Counted from the first letter of the stretch, positions 34,518 to 46,712 are shown. The stretch: DNA of 64,000 nucleotides from Apium graveolens (GCF_009905375.1 NC_133657.1:42031853-42095852), one strand, 5' to 3'. Notes: generated by a model not told the origin, from the sequence alone. Translations and numbers: made by a program.

Positions 34518-35588
34518 ATGGGTACTAATAGGCTCCATTCCGAGGAATTACAATTATGTATTTCCTGGGCTCGACAATCTGTTCATTCGATCACCGGTCA
34601 ATATTCGAACAATAATAATTTATGGGGGCGAACTCATGAGGATTATGCAAATAATTGGTGTGGCACTCCGGAAAATCCCCATGCCGAACCTCGTTCAAAA
34701 TTTGCTCTTGACTCATATTGGGCACCATTGAAGAGAGCACTAAAAAAATGGCAATGTGCAAAGAATCAAGCTAGTCGATATAGTGCAAGCGGAACCAACT
34801 TGGTAGATGAGGTAAATTTTATATATATATATATATTTTAAATATGCTTTTATATTATTCATGTGCTAACTTAGTATCCAATTTTTTTTTTATTTTTTTA
34901 GATAACTCAGGCTCAAGGATTATATTTCAAGGAAATGAATAAGACATTTGACAAATGGGAATGTTATGAAGCAGTTACAGCACATCCTCAATTTGTAGAC
35001 GTTCCCACTACTTCTCCACCATTTCAACAAAATTTTCCAACACAAACTAAATCACCAATCAATTTGAATAGTGATGATTGCGTTGATGAAAAAGGTTTCA
35101 CAACTCCAGAGTCAAACCATAAAACAGAAAGTCCTTCTAGTCCAGTTAGATCGATGGGATTGAAGGCATCCAAACATGCAAAAAAGAAAGGAAAGCAACG
35201 GATGACCGAAAAAGAAGAGATGTCTATGGCTATCTTCAATAATATGCAATGTCACCAAAAATAACTAGTGGAGTCCAACATCAAAAGAGACGAGGAAACC
35301 CTTCAAATGTCGAGGGAGATGCTAGAACTTGAGAAACGAAAAGAAGCAAGGCAGGCAAGACTTGATGCACTTGAGGAACAGAAAGAAGCAAGATTGGAAA
35401 AACACGAGGCTATTGAAGAATTAAGGGAGAAAACAAAGATCATGACAATGGATACTAGCCAAATGACCCCAAACACAAAAAAATGTTTTAAAAGAAAGAA
35501 GGCTGAGATCATGGAACAAGTGAATGAGACTACTACTGGCAATGCTTATGTTCCTCGCTTTGATGATGATTTTTATAATCAGATTTAG
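34518..35588 (+). pseudogene. Harbinger ORF1, Myb/NAM-associated-type DNA-binding protein, with one intron
   Basis: Exon 1 34518-34811 reads MGTNRLHSEELQLC and continues with WGRTHEDYANNW, RSKFALDSYWAPLKRALKKWQ and SGTNLVDE. A phase-0 intron 34812-34901 (GTAAAT...TTTTTAG) precedes exon 2 with ITQAQGLYFKEMNKTFDKWECY. This is the plant family in which a Myb/SANT-like region joins a No-apical-meristem-associated C-terminal domain; in PIF/Harbinger elements ORF1 helps the transposase bind and enter the nucleus. A TAA at 35262-35264 interrupts the frame, which then continues as a long charged coiled coil (EMLELEKRKEARQARL...) to TAG at 35586-35588. Joined length would be about 326 codons. Confidence 0.8.
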
Positions 35589-35731
35589 TTATTATGTTTT
35601 TAATTCAATTATGTCCTATGTTTTTTAATTTTAACTATGTTGTCTACTTTTAAATTCAATAAAATTAATTTATTTAAATTTTCAAGTCGAACATTTCAAG
35701 AGATGATAAATTGATAACTATTGATTAACTT

Positions 35732-36655
35732 CTATTGCCCAGTTGTGCTCCACCAAATCATTTTGAAGCATTGTATGAATATAAGCTGATTCCAAATTCC
35801 ATCAGCAAGATAATACGCATTGTTGTATCTTTTCCCATTAACGTGAAACACCACCGTTGGACTACTTCCTGGGATGACTTTATCAAATACAGGAGAATGG
35901 TCTAGAAAATTAAGATCATTTTGAGCTCTAGGCACATCAAAAAAAGCGTGCCAGATCCAAGTGTCATAGGAAGCGACTGCCTCTAGAATAATAGTAGGTC
36001 GTCCTTTTCGACCACTATAAGCCCCTCCCCACCCGCTTGGACAATTCTTCCACTCCCAATACATACAATCAATACTTCCAATCATACCTGGAAATCCCCT
36101 TTGTTAGAAGCCTTTATAAATCTGTTGGTGTCGGAGCACGGATGTACTCTATACCAAAGAGCCCTTCCACTTGTTGATTTTTTTTTTCATACACTCAAGT
36201 GTGGTTGATTCTCCCATTCGACATATTTCAGCACACTGATCAGCTGCTGCACCGTAAGCTAGCATTCGTAGTGCGGCAGTCATTTTTTGTTGTGGTAACA
36301 ACCCCATTAATCAAATTGCATCTGAGTTTTGATGTCAATAGGAATCTTGAGTACAAAGAGCTGGCATGATGTGATTGAAAACATGAGGCCGCATTCTATA
36401 CCTCCGATGAAAATCATTTTCATTGAATATTGGACGATCAACGAAATAATCTTCCATGAGATTTTTCCCTCTCGATAGCCTTTCTCTAGGATGATTAGAA
36501 GATTTTCCAGGTCGTGAGCCCCGTCCTTGTGCTTCATCTGGAGTATCGATGAAGTCCATCATCATCACTGCTTCATTCACCATGGTATTCATAATTTCAG
36601 TCTCTTCTTGACTGTGTTTTTGTCTCTGACTCAGTAATTTTTTTAATAAATTCAT
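35732..36655 (-). pseudogene. Harbinger transposase remnant (DDE_Tnp_4 type)
   Basis: The N-terminal frame (36655-36335) reads RPIFNENDFHRRYRMRPHVFNHIM, typical of plant PIF transposases. After frame breaks the catalytic part (36085-35732) reads GSIDCMYWEWKNCP with the first Asp, GRPTIILEAVASYDTWIWHAFF, and AQNDLNFLDHSPVF with the second Asp. It then continues through FHVNGKRYNNAYYLADGIWNQL and diverges. The segment with the third catalytic residue (KDVERAFG-type Glu) is absent, so the protein would be inactive. It is convergent with ORF1; only 143 bp separate their ends. Confidence 0.85.
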
Positions 36656-37048
36656 TATGCAAAGTTTGTAGTATTTGAGATGACTATAACATGAAGATCA
36701 TGATATTATTTATAGACAATTTTCAATTTGTAAATCTAGATCAAGACACGTGTCATAATGTGATTCAACGAAAATCTTATCAAAAATATAAATTTATCCA
36801 CAATCTTATCAAAAATATAAAATTATCCAACAATATATAATTGGATACTATTTGTAGGACCATTAAATAATAGAGATGAAATTAAATTTATGACATATAA
36901 TATAATTATATATTCAATGAATAATAATTGATGAATTGATGGAGCTACATGGGTGTATAAGAACTAAGGAAAAAAGTGGATTTAGCATGAATAGTAACCA
37001 ACTCCATTGATTAAATTGATAAATTGATGAATTGATGCTATGAGTGGG
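36656..37048. other. Harbinger subterminal region, no gene
   Basis: AT-rich sequence between the transposase start and the right TIR. It contains repeated GATGAATTGATG-type words on the way to the TIR (for example near 36930 and 37025). No ORF worth calling. Confidence 0.6.
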
Positions 37049-37096
37049 TGCATATGCTCTGATAGGTTGCTTGCGTGCTAGATCATGATCATGGTT

Positions 37097-38111
37097 TGTT
37101 ATTTCTAGAGAACTAACAATGAGATTTACAGAAGGGGGGTTGAATGTAAATCTCAAAACTTTTTCAAGTTTTGAGCAGTTTATAAAGACTGTGTGTTCAA
37201 GATGAACAAGTGTGTGAATTGCTTTAAGCTGATACAGACAGATATATATTCAAACACAAATGTAAAGAACACAATAAACCTTTAAAAACTTTTCTGGTGG
37301 ATTTGTTGTTCCACCAGAGATGGTATTTCAGAAATTCTGTGATCTAAGAATTTGATCACAGCTGCATCCTAGTACAAACTAGATAATTTTTCTCTCAAGA
37401 TTTTTCTAAACAGCTCTGGAAAAATTCTTATCTAATTACTAGCTACTACTTGTTTTATGTATTACCAAGTTTACAAGTGAAGACAAGGATATAATAAAAT
37501 AATAAAGTAAGATCTCCACTTGTTTCTTCTCCAGTTCACTCCAGTACTTTGTTGACTTAAAGTTTCTTTATACTAGAGTAGAACGGCTGCTTTTTCTGAT
37601 GTTCCTGAAATTAGGCTGCCACATTTCAGTTATCTCTGTTCACCCACGTGCCTCTGTTTGTAGGTACAACTACCACTTATCAACGGTTAATCAACAGAAC
37701 ATCCGTTGAAGCTTTCATCCGTTGATGCACTCATCCGTTGAAGGATGTTATCCGTTGAAGCTTTAGAGACATCCGTTGAAGCTTAGCTTCTCATCCGTTG
37801 AAGGTCTTTAAGTCATCCGTTGATACCACTTCATTTATACAAAATTACAAGGCATGAAATATTTACAATTGGCCTTCCTATCTGCATATCTTCTAGTAGT
37901 CAACATGACTCATAGTTTCTCTCAACTTCTAAGAATTACATCTTAAATACAGAGACTGAAATATGCTACAACACTAGACTTATTTCTAAGTAAAGCTACA
38001 CCATCAACGGATAGCCAAAGTGGTCTTATCCGTTGAGGCTACAGACACTGAATTTCTACTTAAGTGTTTTGTTAAACATATCATCAAACTAATGCACATA
38101 TATTCCTAACA
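37097..38111 (-). repeat. Copia A 3' LTR (1015 bp)
   Basis: Starts TGTTATTTCTAG, ends TTCCTAACA. It contains nine exact copies of the 9-mer ATCCGTTGA/TCAACGGAT: 37701, 37717, 37733, 37750, 37771, 37793 and 37815 in a cluster, plus 38004 and 38028. Confidence 0.95.
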
Positions 38112-38126
38112 ATCTCCCCCTATTTA
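38112..38126 (-). other. Copia A polypurine tract
   Basis: The - strand reads AAATAGGGGGAGAT immediately before the 3' LTR. Confidence 0.85.
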
Positions 38127-38299
38127 TGTCTATAAGAATTGTAGGCATAAATTCAGGGTTAACTTGATGATAACAAAACACTTAACAGATATATGAATTG
38201 AAACTAAGTAGAAATTTGAAAATGCTGCAAAAATGTATGTACTAGGAGGAAATTGAAGATTTACAGTATTTCCAAGGATACTCCTTTAGCCTGAGCAAA
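38127..38299 (-). other. Short 3' non-coding stretch between ORF3 and PPT of copia A
   Basis: AT-rich, no ORF and none of the 9-mer motif. Nothing further seen. Confidence 0.6.
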
Positions 38300-41200
38300 T
38301 CATCTTTTTCTTCTTTGTTCCCTGGTTTTCTTTCCTAGCCCTTTGTCATTTTCCTCAATTTGGAGTTGGAGTTGTCTGAAGAATTCAACTTCATCTTCAA
38401 CACTGATATCCAACTTAGATTGCATTTCCTTGAGAGTTTCATTGTTGGCAATCTTGAGTTGGTCTTCAAGTCTGAAAAATCTTCTGACTCCTTTATCATC
38501 TCTAAATTCCATCAACCAATGAGGTGATTTGTGAATTGTAATTCCCCTTTCTTGAATGAGTAAAGTCCTGGGTAAAGCATTGGGCTCCCTCCAAGTTTTC
38601 CTTATATTGGCAATCTTGTTGAGAATTTCAGTCTTGGCAGTTCTGGTAAAGCCAGAATCCTTTTGTATAGCTGAAAAGACTCTAATCAAGGTAGAGTAGC
38701 CTTCATTCAGAATCCTGTGGAGAGGCCATGTTCTTTCCCCAGCTCCTTTGTATCTGAACACTAATCTCTCTGGTAGCTGTCTGTAAGCAGCTATTCCTCT
38801 TACATCCTCCAGCTCATCCAGATAGAGTTCAATGTCTGAAATTTCTTTTATGTCACAAATGTGAACATAATCATCTTTAGAAATGGATGGCTTAGGCTTA
38901 GGCTTTTGTTTTTGAGTGAATTTCTTAGAGGTTATGGGAGGTGTAGATTTGGGTTTTCTTTTCTGTTTCTTTGGTAGTGGAAGAGTGGTTAGAAAGGTAG
39001 GCAATTTGATGGTGTCCCAATCAATAGGTTCCTCTTTTGGAATGATTGGTTCACCATGGATGTTTATAGTGGGATTAGCAACAAGAGGTTCAGGTATGGA
39101 AGGTAGTGGTTTAGATATAGATTTGGTTACTTCAGTATTATCTTCACTCCTTCTATGTGCCTTGGCCTTTCTTCGGTTTCCCTTCTGCCATTCCTCTCTT
39201 TCTTCCATACTCTCACCAAATATACTCCCAAAAACCTCATCTAGGTTTGCAATCTTGTCTTCACCCCTGACTTCAATTCCTTTCTCTTCTTCAACTTGAC
39301 TTGACTTTAGCTGTTGTTCAAGCTTTGCTTGTGCTCTTTTGTCAGCCTTTAGTTGCTTGACTTCTTCCTTCTTGGCTATTGAGAATTTGGGATGTCCTTG
39401 CATCACACATATGCTCTTTCCCTCTCTAGAGATAATAGCCCTATTTCTCCTTACAGCCTCATCCATGGTCTCTTTGAGATAAGCAATACTCCTACCTAAA
39501 AGCTTGTTCTCATCAGCTTTTGGAGGAGGAAAGTCCACTTCTTTTAAAGGATTCTTTGTAGAGTCCTTATTGGATCTTTTAGTGGGCTTGAGAATTATAG
39601 CTTGTAGTTCTTTGGAAGAAGCTTCTCCATCCTTATGTCTCCCTACTGGCTTGAGCTCCATGTTGATTGGTTCAATCTTTGTGCTATATTTCACAGATGT
39701 TGATTTATCTTGTGTAGAGCCAAACAACAGTTGCAACCTTTCATCAATTCTCCTCCTTTGCTCTTTCACTTGAATTTCAGCTGCTGCTAGCTGAATCAAA
39801 TCAATTCCATCAGGCTTTCCTTTGATTTGAATGATTGGAGAAGTAGTGATGGCAGGAACTAGCACTTTAGATATTTTGATTTTTGTAGATGGCTCTCCTT
39901 CCCCTTCCCTTTTACTCTCCCCCTTTTTGTTATCATCAAGGAGAGGGGTCAAGCCTTGTGCTTTTGCCAGCTGCATTAGGAGACTGGTTTGAGATTGTTG
40001 GTTGTGAAGAATGGTGGTCACAGAATCTTCAATAACTTGAACTCTGTCTTCCAACTTGGCCAGCCTTTTCTCAGTAACTGATTCCTTTTTCAATCTCAAA
40101 ACCAAGTCCTGCAATGTACCATAGGGCATGACTGAATCCAATTTTTCAGAACTGTAGGATTTCAAGTCAGCAATATCCTTCCTGAGATCATCCATACTCG
40201 GATTCTGCTTTACTTGCTGCAACTTCATGAGATGCAGTGAGTCCAGGTGAGCTTGAAGGATAGCCTTGATACTTGCATGTGAAGTGTTCTGAATGGCCTG
40301 TTGAATAGTGTTGATTTGTTTGACTAAGGAGACATTGAATTCCCCTGATCTATACTCCTTTGTCAAAGCCCATTCAGGTAGATTTGGAATTGAACTAGGG
40401 CCTTCATCTCCCCCTAAGTTCATGCTTCCATCAAAAGAAACAGAGTCATCATCATCAGAATTTACTCCAAATTCCTCAGATGGCTCACCAGCTGTAGAAG
40501 GCATCTTGTTAATAGCAGCTTTATCCCTTTGAAGAGATTCTGTTGTGTGTACTAGATGTAGTGTCTTTTCTGCCTCCTCATTGCCCTGAGCAGCCAACAT
40601 TTGATAGGCTGACACAGGATGAGTAAAAGTGTCAGCATCCAAGGAAATGTTATCAATTACAGCTTTGTAATGTTGCTGAAATTGTCTTTCCTTTTCAGCA
40701 TCATCCACAATCATTGACTCACTAGCAATGGCTGGTTCCACCCTTATATCTACTGTACCTGCCTTTCTCTCTTTTTATCTATTTTCTTGCATCAGGGGCT
40801 CCCCCTGGCTCACACAACTCACTCCCTCACCTTCACCTACTAAGGTGGTACTCCTCTCACTTACTTTTGCCATGCTGGAAGAAATAGCATGCATTTTTGA
40901 GCTCTCAATCTCTCCTTTTGCCTGGGAGCAACCCAGCCTCTCACTCAAATTTTCACTCCCTTCCCTCAATCCTAAGAGTGATTGCACAGTATTCATGTCT
41001 TCTACACTTGGAATTGATTCAGTTATGTGTGGAGAGACTATCAACAGATGTGGAATATCCGTTGAAGGTGAAACTGATGTTATCAACGGATAACTGCTGT
41101 TAAGCTTATCCGTTGAAGAGCAACCACTTGTCAACGGATGAGTGATATCCGTTGAAGAAGGAAAAGAAGTTGAAATTGAAAGTGATATAACTGTTGAATC

Positions 41201-42808
41201 TGTGTAGATTGATTTGAGATGTGGTGACACAGATCCTTCAATTATATCTGAAAGAATTTGCGGGTGATCCAACAAATCATCTAAGAGATGATGATCACCT
41301 GTATTTGAGTGGGGCTCCTCCCTGAGTTGTAAAGAGGGAGAATCAGGAATTGATGGGAATAACATATCCACATCCAGAGATGGTGATGAAGTATTTGGTG
41401 ATTGATGTGTGATTATTGTGAGAGAATGGGGCTGTGACTCCACATTTATTGGAGCCACATCAAACTGAGTTTGAGAAGGCATAGATACAGATGGATGTAT
41501 CTGTGCAGTGTGTGCACCCTGTGTAGAAGATTGGGTTCTAGCCTTCTTTCTTCTAATAAAAGCTTTTGTTGGTGAGTGTTTGGCTTCAATGTCCCTCCCT
41601 CGTTTGTTCTGTGTTCCTGGTTGGGAACTATTTTCAATAGTAACATCCTTTTGGGAGGATGCAACTAGGGATGTGCTAGATACCTTTTCAACCACCACAG
41701 CTTTTTGAGAAACTGTGGCTTGGCTAGCTTGGGAAGCACTTAACTCTCCTTCCTTATCCTGGGGGTTTCTTTGATGTTCACCCCTCCCCTCACCACTCAC
41801 ACCCTGTTCACTCCCCTCAGGGTTAATGGTTGGTGTTACAACTGTTGTCTTTTGAGAAACAACAGAGGTGGTTTTCTTTGTCTTTGATTTTGAAAGTTTA
41901 GTTTTGGTGACCTTGGTAGAAATCTGTTGGGGCATTGTCACAGATTTCATGGCCACACTAGAAGATAAAGAAATAGAGGGGTTGGAAGAAGTAGGAGTTG
42001 TAGAAGCAATTACCTCACTTACCTGAGGTGCATTCATGATTGGTAAATATACCAATGGCACACTGCTGTTGAGATCCATTCTCAATAAATCTGCAAGAAC
42101 TCTTTTCTCTTGTGCCCAGCACTTGAGTTTATTATTCTCATTGATTATGACCAAACCTTCAGCAACATGGTTAGCCAATAACATAAAGAATCTAGCATAA
42201 TAGATGTTATTAGGTCTATTAGCTTTGTTACCTAATCTAGTACCCAATTCTAGCATCACATAGTTGCTAAGGTTAAAATACCTATCAGAAACAAGCATAT
42301 AGAGCATATTAACAAGAGATGAAGTTATGGCATCAAAATTACTAATTTTCCCAGAGAAAACCTTTATAAAGGCATCCCCAAGAAAACTCCATTCTTTCCT
42401 AAGGCCTTTTCTTCTAATACTCCCTAAACTAGCAGAGTTAAGAGAATAACCTATGGAATCTAACATGCTGGATACATCATTATCAGTGTGTGGTGTCATG
42501 GCATTGTTCTCAGGTAATTTAAAACATGCTTGTAAATCATCACAGTTAATACAGTGATTTTTACCTTTGAGAGTGAAGGAGATAGTCATATCTATGGAGT
42601 TGAACTCAGCAGTTGTCCAAATCTCCTCAACTACTTCACAGTAAATCGTTGGGGCTTCCAGCATTGCATAGCTAAGTTTACAGTTTTTTATGAAGTCCAT
42701 CATTTTGTGATAGTCTGAATGGGCTTCATTCTTTTCTACCAAAGCTATGAAATTGTTCTTCTCATAGATGAACCCAGATTGAGACATAATTTTCACGACT
42801 GGTGCCAT
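38300..42808 (-). pseudogene. Copia A ORF3, one long frame of about 1501 codons with a single TAA
   Basis: The frame opens at ATG 42808 (MAPVVKIMSQ) and ends at 38300. One TAA at 40775-40777 divides it into a 677-aa part and a part of about 813 aa in the same frame, only 11 codons apart. The N-terminal 270 residues are globular, with APTIYCEVVEEIWTTAEF, CDDLQACFKLPE and NNIYYARFFMLLANHV. They resemble the third-ORF proteins found after copia pol in other plants. Residues 280-670 are a Ser/Thr/Pro-rich linker with five copies of the 9-mer. The second part has Lys/Glu-rich coiled-coil-like segments, basic stretches (KKQKRKPKS) and a C-terminal domain (YRQLPERLVFRYKGAGERTWPLHRIL). No signal peptide or membrane helix seen. 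Function unknown. Because the stop is single, a recent mutation or read-through are both possible. Confidence 0.8.
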
Positions 42809-43354
42809 TGTTGTGAGTAGAAATTGCAGAGAATAACTTGAAGGTTTTGCAGAGAGAAAATGGTAAATGCTTGAAATTTTAAGAAAGCGTAAAGTAAAAA
42901 TGAAAAATCAGAAGGGCTTATATGCTTTCAAAAAAAAATTAGTAAAAAATAGTCAATAAGTATATGTTAGTGAATTTCAGCCGTTTAAGAATAAACTGTA
43001 AGTATTCTAACAACTACCTTTAAAACCAATACATACAGATGTATGTATGAGTATTAACGGTTAAGAAAATAGAATCAACGGCTGTGAAACACCTGAATCG
43101 ACTGATGTGACATTTCAACGGATAAGGCAAATTGTCATCCGTTGAAAGGTACTTCAGTTTTATCCGTTGACGGATAAAAATTCCAAAAATGTATTTGTCT
43201 TTCAACGGATAATGAATATCCGTTGATAGAGCAATTTTGACTTTCAACGGATAGGAAACATCCGTTGATGGTATAAACTTTGTTAAAAGTCAAATTTGTT
43301 CTAGCAACTAATATATTTCAGGCTTCAATTCAAATTGCAATAAGGACATGAATT
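42809..43354 (-). promoter_or_regulatory. Copia A pol-ORF3 spacer with 9-mer array and TATA-like box
   Basis: Seven exact copies of TCAACGGAT/ATCCGTTGA lie at 43115-43268 in alternating orientation: 43115, 43137, 43162, 43202, 43218, 43244 and 43260. The same motif clusters upstream of the TATA box in the LTR. Downstream (- strand) lies CATATAAG at 42918-42925, then a CT-rich leader (TTCTCTCTGC...) to the ORF3 ATG at 42808, about 110 nt later. The layout suggests a promoter for ORF3; activity is inferred. Confidence 0.55.
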
Positions 43355-46300
43355 TTAAGAGTAATTAAGCATATCTAGCTCACTTACTAATCTTGTGAAT
43401 GTTGATTCATCAAGTGGCTTGGTAAATATGTCTGCAATTTGTTGTTCACTTGGAACAAAATGTAGTTCCACTGTACCATTCATGACATGCTCCCTAATGA
43501 AGTGGTACTTGATATCAATGTGCTTGGTTCTTGAGTGCTGTACAGGATTCTCTGTTATGGCTATGGCACTTGTGTTGTCACAAAAGATAGAAATTCTATC
43601 AACATGAAGTCCATAGTCAAGGAGTTGATTTCTCATCCATAACACTTGAGAGCAGCAACTTCCAGCAGCAATGTATTCAGCCTCAGCTGTAGAAGTAGAG
43701 ACTGAATTTTGCTTTTTGCTAAACCATGATACAAGCTTGTTTCCCAGGAATTGGCAGGAGCCTGTTGTACTTTTCCTGTCTATTTTGCAACCTGCATAGT
43801 CTGCATCTGAATAACCAATTAAATCAAAGCCAGATTCTCTAGGATACCAAATACCTAAATTTGGTGTACCCTTGAGATATCTGAAAATCCTTTTGATAGC
43901 TATTAAGTGAGACTCCCTAGGATCAGCTTGAAATCTAGCACACAGACATGTAGCAAACATTATATCTGGTCTGCTAGCAGTTAAATATAAAAGTGAACCA
44001 ACCATGCCTCTATAACTTGTAATGTCCACAGACCTTTCAGTCTTATTTAATTCAAGTTTGGTGGCAGTGGCCATGGGAGTTTTTGCAGATGAACATTCCA
44101 TTAAGTCAAACTTCTTTAAAAGATCATGAATATATTTAGTTTGACTAATGAAAATTCCATTACTAACTTGTTTAATTTGTAAACCAAGAAAATAGGTTAG
44201 TTCTCCCATAAGGCTCATTTCATAATTACTTTGCATTAGCTTAGCAAACTTTTTACAAAGTTTATCATCTTTAGAACCAAATATTATGTCGTCTACATAA
44301 ATTTGAACAAGTATACTAGAGCCATTAACATTCCTAAAGAAGAGAGTTTTATCAACAGTACCTCTAGTGAAGTGATTCTCCAAAAAAAATTTTGATAAGG
44401 TTTCATACCAGGCTCTAGGTGCTTGCTTCAGTCCATAGAGTGCTTTCAACAGATAATATACATAGTCTGGAAAATTTGGATCTTCAAATCCTGGAGGTTG
44501 ACTTACATAGACTTCTTCCTCTAATTTCCCATTTAGAAATGCACTCTTGACATCCATTTGATAGACTTTGAAATTGGCATGAGCTGCATAGGATAGAAAA
44601 ATTCTGATGGCTTCAAGTCTTGCAACAGGAGCATATGTCTCATCAAAATCTATTCCCTCTTGCTGAGAATAGCCTTTAGCAACCAATCTGGCTTTATTCC
44701 TTATGATAATGCCATTTTCATCCATCTTGTTTCTGAATACCCATTTTGTGTCAATAGGACTCTTGTTCTTTGGTTTGGGTACCAGCTTCCAAACTTGGTT
44801 TCTCTCAAATTGGTTTAGCTCTTCCTGCATAGCTAATATCCAATCTGGATCCAATAAGGCTTCTTCCACTTTCTTAGGTTCCTCCTGAGATAGAAAACTA
44901 CTATACAGACATTCATCTTGAGTAGCTCTTCTTGTTTGCACTTTAGATGATGCATCACCAATGATCAGTTCAAAGGGATGATTCTTGGTCCATTTCCTTT
45001 GAAGTGGAAGATGTGCTCTAGATGAGGTGGCCTCAGTATTGTCATGATGTGAGACAGAGTGTTGACTAGTTGAAACTCCCCCTGAGTTGTTGGTCCTTTG
45101 CAGGGAACTTGGAGTTCTATCAACTGATGATGTAAATCGATTATCCGTTGATAAACTATGATCAACGGATGCTTCATTTAGTACTTCAACGGATGATACA
45201 CCATGTCTTTCAACGGATACTGCATTGCCTCTATCAACGGATGCAGAATTCTGACTTTCAACGGATGCAGTATTTTGTGCATTATCCAAGGGCATGTTTT
45301 GAATCCCTTTTGAAGTGTTATCTCCATCAGTCTCCTCTTCACTATCATCACAATATATCTCAATGTTGTCAAATTTGAGTCTCTCATATTGTCCCTCATC
45401 TGTTAGTCCATCAATCTTTTTATCATCAAACACAACATGCACAGATTCCATAACAATGTTGGTTCTTAGATTGTAGACCCTATAAGATTTTCCAGCTGAA
45501 TAACCAACAAATATCCCTTCATCAGCCTTTGCATCAAACTTCCCTTTATGGTCAGATTGATTCCTTAGTATAAAGCATTTACATCCAAAGACATGAAGAA
45601 AGTTTAGAGTTGGTTTTCTTCTCTTGAACAACTGATAAGGAGTCATGCCTTTAGCTTGATTGATCAAAGAGATATTTTGAGTGAAACAGGCACAATTAAC
45701 AGCTTCAGCCCAGAAATATGTTGGTAACTTTGATTCTTCAAGCATTGTTCTGGAAGCCTCAATTAAAGATCTGTTCTTTCTTTCAACTACCCCATTTTGC
45801 TGAGGTGTTCTTGGAGCTGAGAACTCATGCATGATTCCATTTTCTTCACAGAACAGCCTCATTGATAAATTCTTGAACTCAGTTCCATTGTCACTCCTGA
45901 TATTCCTAACCTTCAGGTCAGGATGATTATTGACTTGCCTGATGTGATTGATAATGATTTCACTTGCTTCATTCTTTGATCCAAGAAAATAGACCCATGA
46001 AAACTTTGAGAAATCATCTACAATCACTAAGCAATATCTTTTTCTTGCAATTGACAATACATTGACTGGTCCAAACAAATCCATATGTAGCAGCTGTAAT
46101 GGTTCATCAATTGTTGTTTCAAGCTTCTTTTTGAATGATGTTTTCCTTTGTTTGCCTTTCTGACAAGCATCACACAAACCATCCCTTGAGAATTCAACAT
46201 GAGGAATTCCTCTTACTAGGTCCTTTTTGACTAGATCATTCATTATCTTGAAATTCAAATGGGATAGCTTCTTGTGCCATAGCCAACTCTCAACTGAACT

Positions 46301-46699
46301 TGCTTTGCTGAAGAGACAAGTAATAGATTCTGCATTTGCAGAGTTGAAGTCAGCTAAGTACACATTTCCTTTTCTAACTCCAGTTAGAACCACTTTGTTG
46401 TCTTTCTTACTAGTGACAACACAGGCTTCAGAATTGAAGGAAACTATATTCCCTTTATCACATAGTTGACTGATGCTCAGTAAGTTATGTTTGAGACCAT
46501 CAACTAATGCAACTTCATCAATGATGACATTCCTTGTTGAAATCAAGCCATATCCCATAGTAAACCCTTTGCTGTCATGTCCAAAGGTTATGCTAGGGCC
46601 AGCTCTTTCCTTAAACTCTGTGAGCAGGGAGAAATCTCCTGTCATGTGTCTTGAACAGCCACTGTCCAAGTACCATAGATTTCTTCTATTTCCCTGCAC
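43355..46699 (-). CDS. Copia A pol polyprotein (PR-INT-RT-RNase H), open
   Basis: An open frame of 1114 codons covering the full copia pol. Domains in order: protease with active site DSG at residues 12-14 ([13 protein letters not shown]); GAG-pre-integrase HHCC zinc finger about 142-179; integrase core with D207, D270 and E306 ([22 protein letters not shown]); a variable linker 455-560 holding six 9-mer motifs; RT about 615-860 with YVDD at 801-804; RNase H about 960-1075 with SDADYAG, AEAEYIA and FCDNTSA. All catalytic residues that I can place are present. The reported start is GTG because the frame is closed by a TGA just upstream. The true product is probably a gag-pol polyprotein, and pol lies in the same frame as the gag ATG at 49138. 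This is the best-preserved retroelement gene in the window. Confidence 0.93.
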   Translation of the reverse strand: MQGNRRNLWYLDSGCSRHMTGDFSLLTEFKERAGPSITFGHDSKGFTMGYGLISTRNVIIDEVALVDGLKHNLLSISQLCDKGNIVSFNSEACVVTSKKDNKVVLTGVRKGNVYLADFNSANAESITCLFSKASSVESWLWHKKLSHLNFKIMNDLVKKDLVRGIPHVEFSRDGLCDACQKGKQRKTSFKKKLETTIDEPLQLLHMDLFGPVNVLSIARKRYCLVIVDDFSKFSWVYFLGSKNEASEIIINHIRQVNNHPDLKVRNIRSDNGTEFKNLSMRLFCEENGIMHEFSAPRTPQQNGVVERKNRSLIEASRTMLEESKLPTYFWAEAVNCACFTQNISLINQAKGMTPYQLFKRRKPTLNFLHVFGCKCFILRNQSDHKGKFDAKADEGIFVGYSAGKSYRVYNLRTNIVMESVHVVFDDKKIDGLTDEGQYERLKFDNIEIYCDDSEEETDGDNTSKGIQNMPLDNAQNTASVESQNSASVDRGNAVSVERHGVSSVEVLNEASVDHSLSTDNRFTSSVDRTPSSLQRTNNSGGVSTSQHSVSHHDNTEATSSRAHLPLQRKWTKNHPFELIIGDASSKVQTRRATQDECLYSSFLSQEEPKKVEEALLDPDWILAMQEELNQFERNQVWKLVPKPKNKSPIDTKWVFRNKMDENGIIIRNKARLVAKGYSQQEGIDFDETYAPVARLEAIRIFLSYAAHANFKVYQMDVKSAFLNGKLEEEVYVSQPPGFEDPNFPDYVYYLLKALYGLKQAPRAWYETLSKFFLENHFTRGTVDKTLFFRNVNGSSILVQIYVDDIIFGSKDDKLCKKFAKLMQSNYEMSLMGELTYFLGLQIKQVSNGIFISQTKYIHDLLKKFDLMECSSAKTPMATATKLELNKTERSVDITSYRGMVGSLLYLTASRPDIMFATCLCARFQADPRESHLIAIKRIFRYLKGTPNLGIWYPRESGFDLIGYSDADYAGCKIDRKSTTGSCQFLGNKLVSWFSKKQNSVSTSTAEAEYIAAGSCCSQVLWMRNQLLDYGLHVDRISIFCDNTSAIAITENPVQHSRTKHIDIKYHFIREHVMNGTVELHFVPSEQQIADIFTKPLDESTFTRLVSELDMLNYS

Positions 46700-46712
46700 A
46701 CCATAAAATCAA

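Larger units (their letters stand above)
34072..37059 (+). mobile_element. PIF/Harbinger DNA transposon (2988 bp), defective
   Basis: Terminal inverted repeats GAGCATATGCA (34072-34082) and TGCATATGCTC (37049-37059). The flanking trinucleotides are TTA (34069-34071) and TGA (37060-37062), compatible with the TTA/TAA target duplication of this superfamily after one mutation. The flanking sequence is Athila-1 spacer on both sides. It carries two convergent genes: a NAM-associated-type ORF1 on + and a truncated DDE transposase on -. Both are broken, so it would depend on another element to move. Confidence 0.85.

Noticed and set aside
34518..35588. A host NAC or Myb transcription factor gene
   Set aside because: It lies between Harbinger TIRs with a transposase remnant, and its domain combination is the usual ORF1 of these elements.
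37701..37823. Possible CRISPR-like array of ATCCGTTGA repeats
   Set aside because: The repeats are only 9 bp, spacing is irregular (16-22 bp), orientation varies and the context is a plant LTR.
38916..41708. Several + strand open frames of 66-127 aa (for example 38916-39299, 39504-39773, 40728-41093)
   Set aside because: They lie antisense to the long copia A ORF3, have no family resemblance and are explained by its codon composition.
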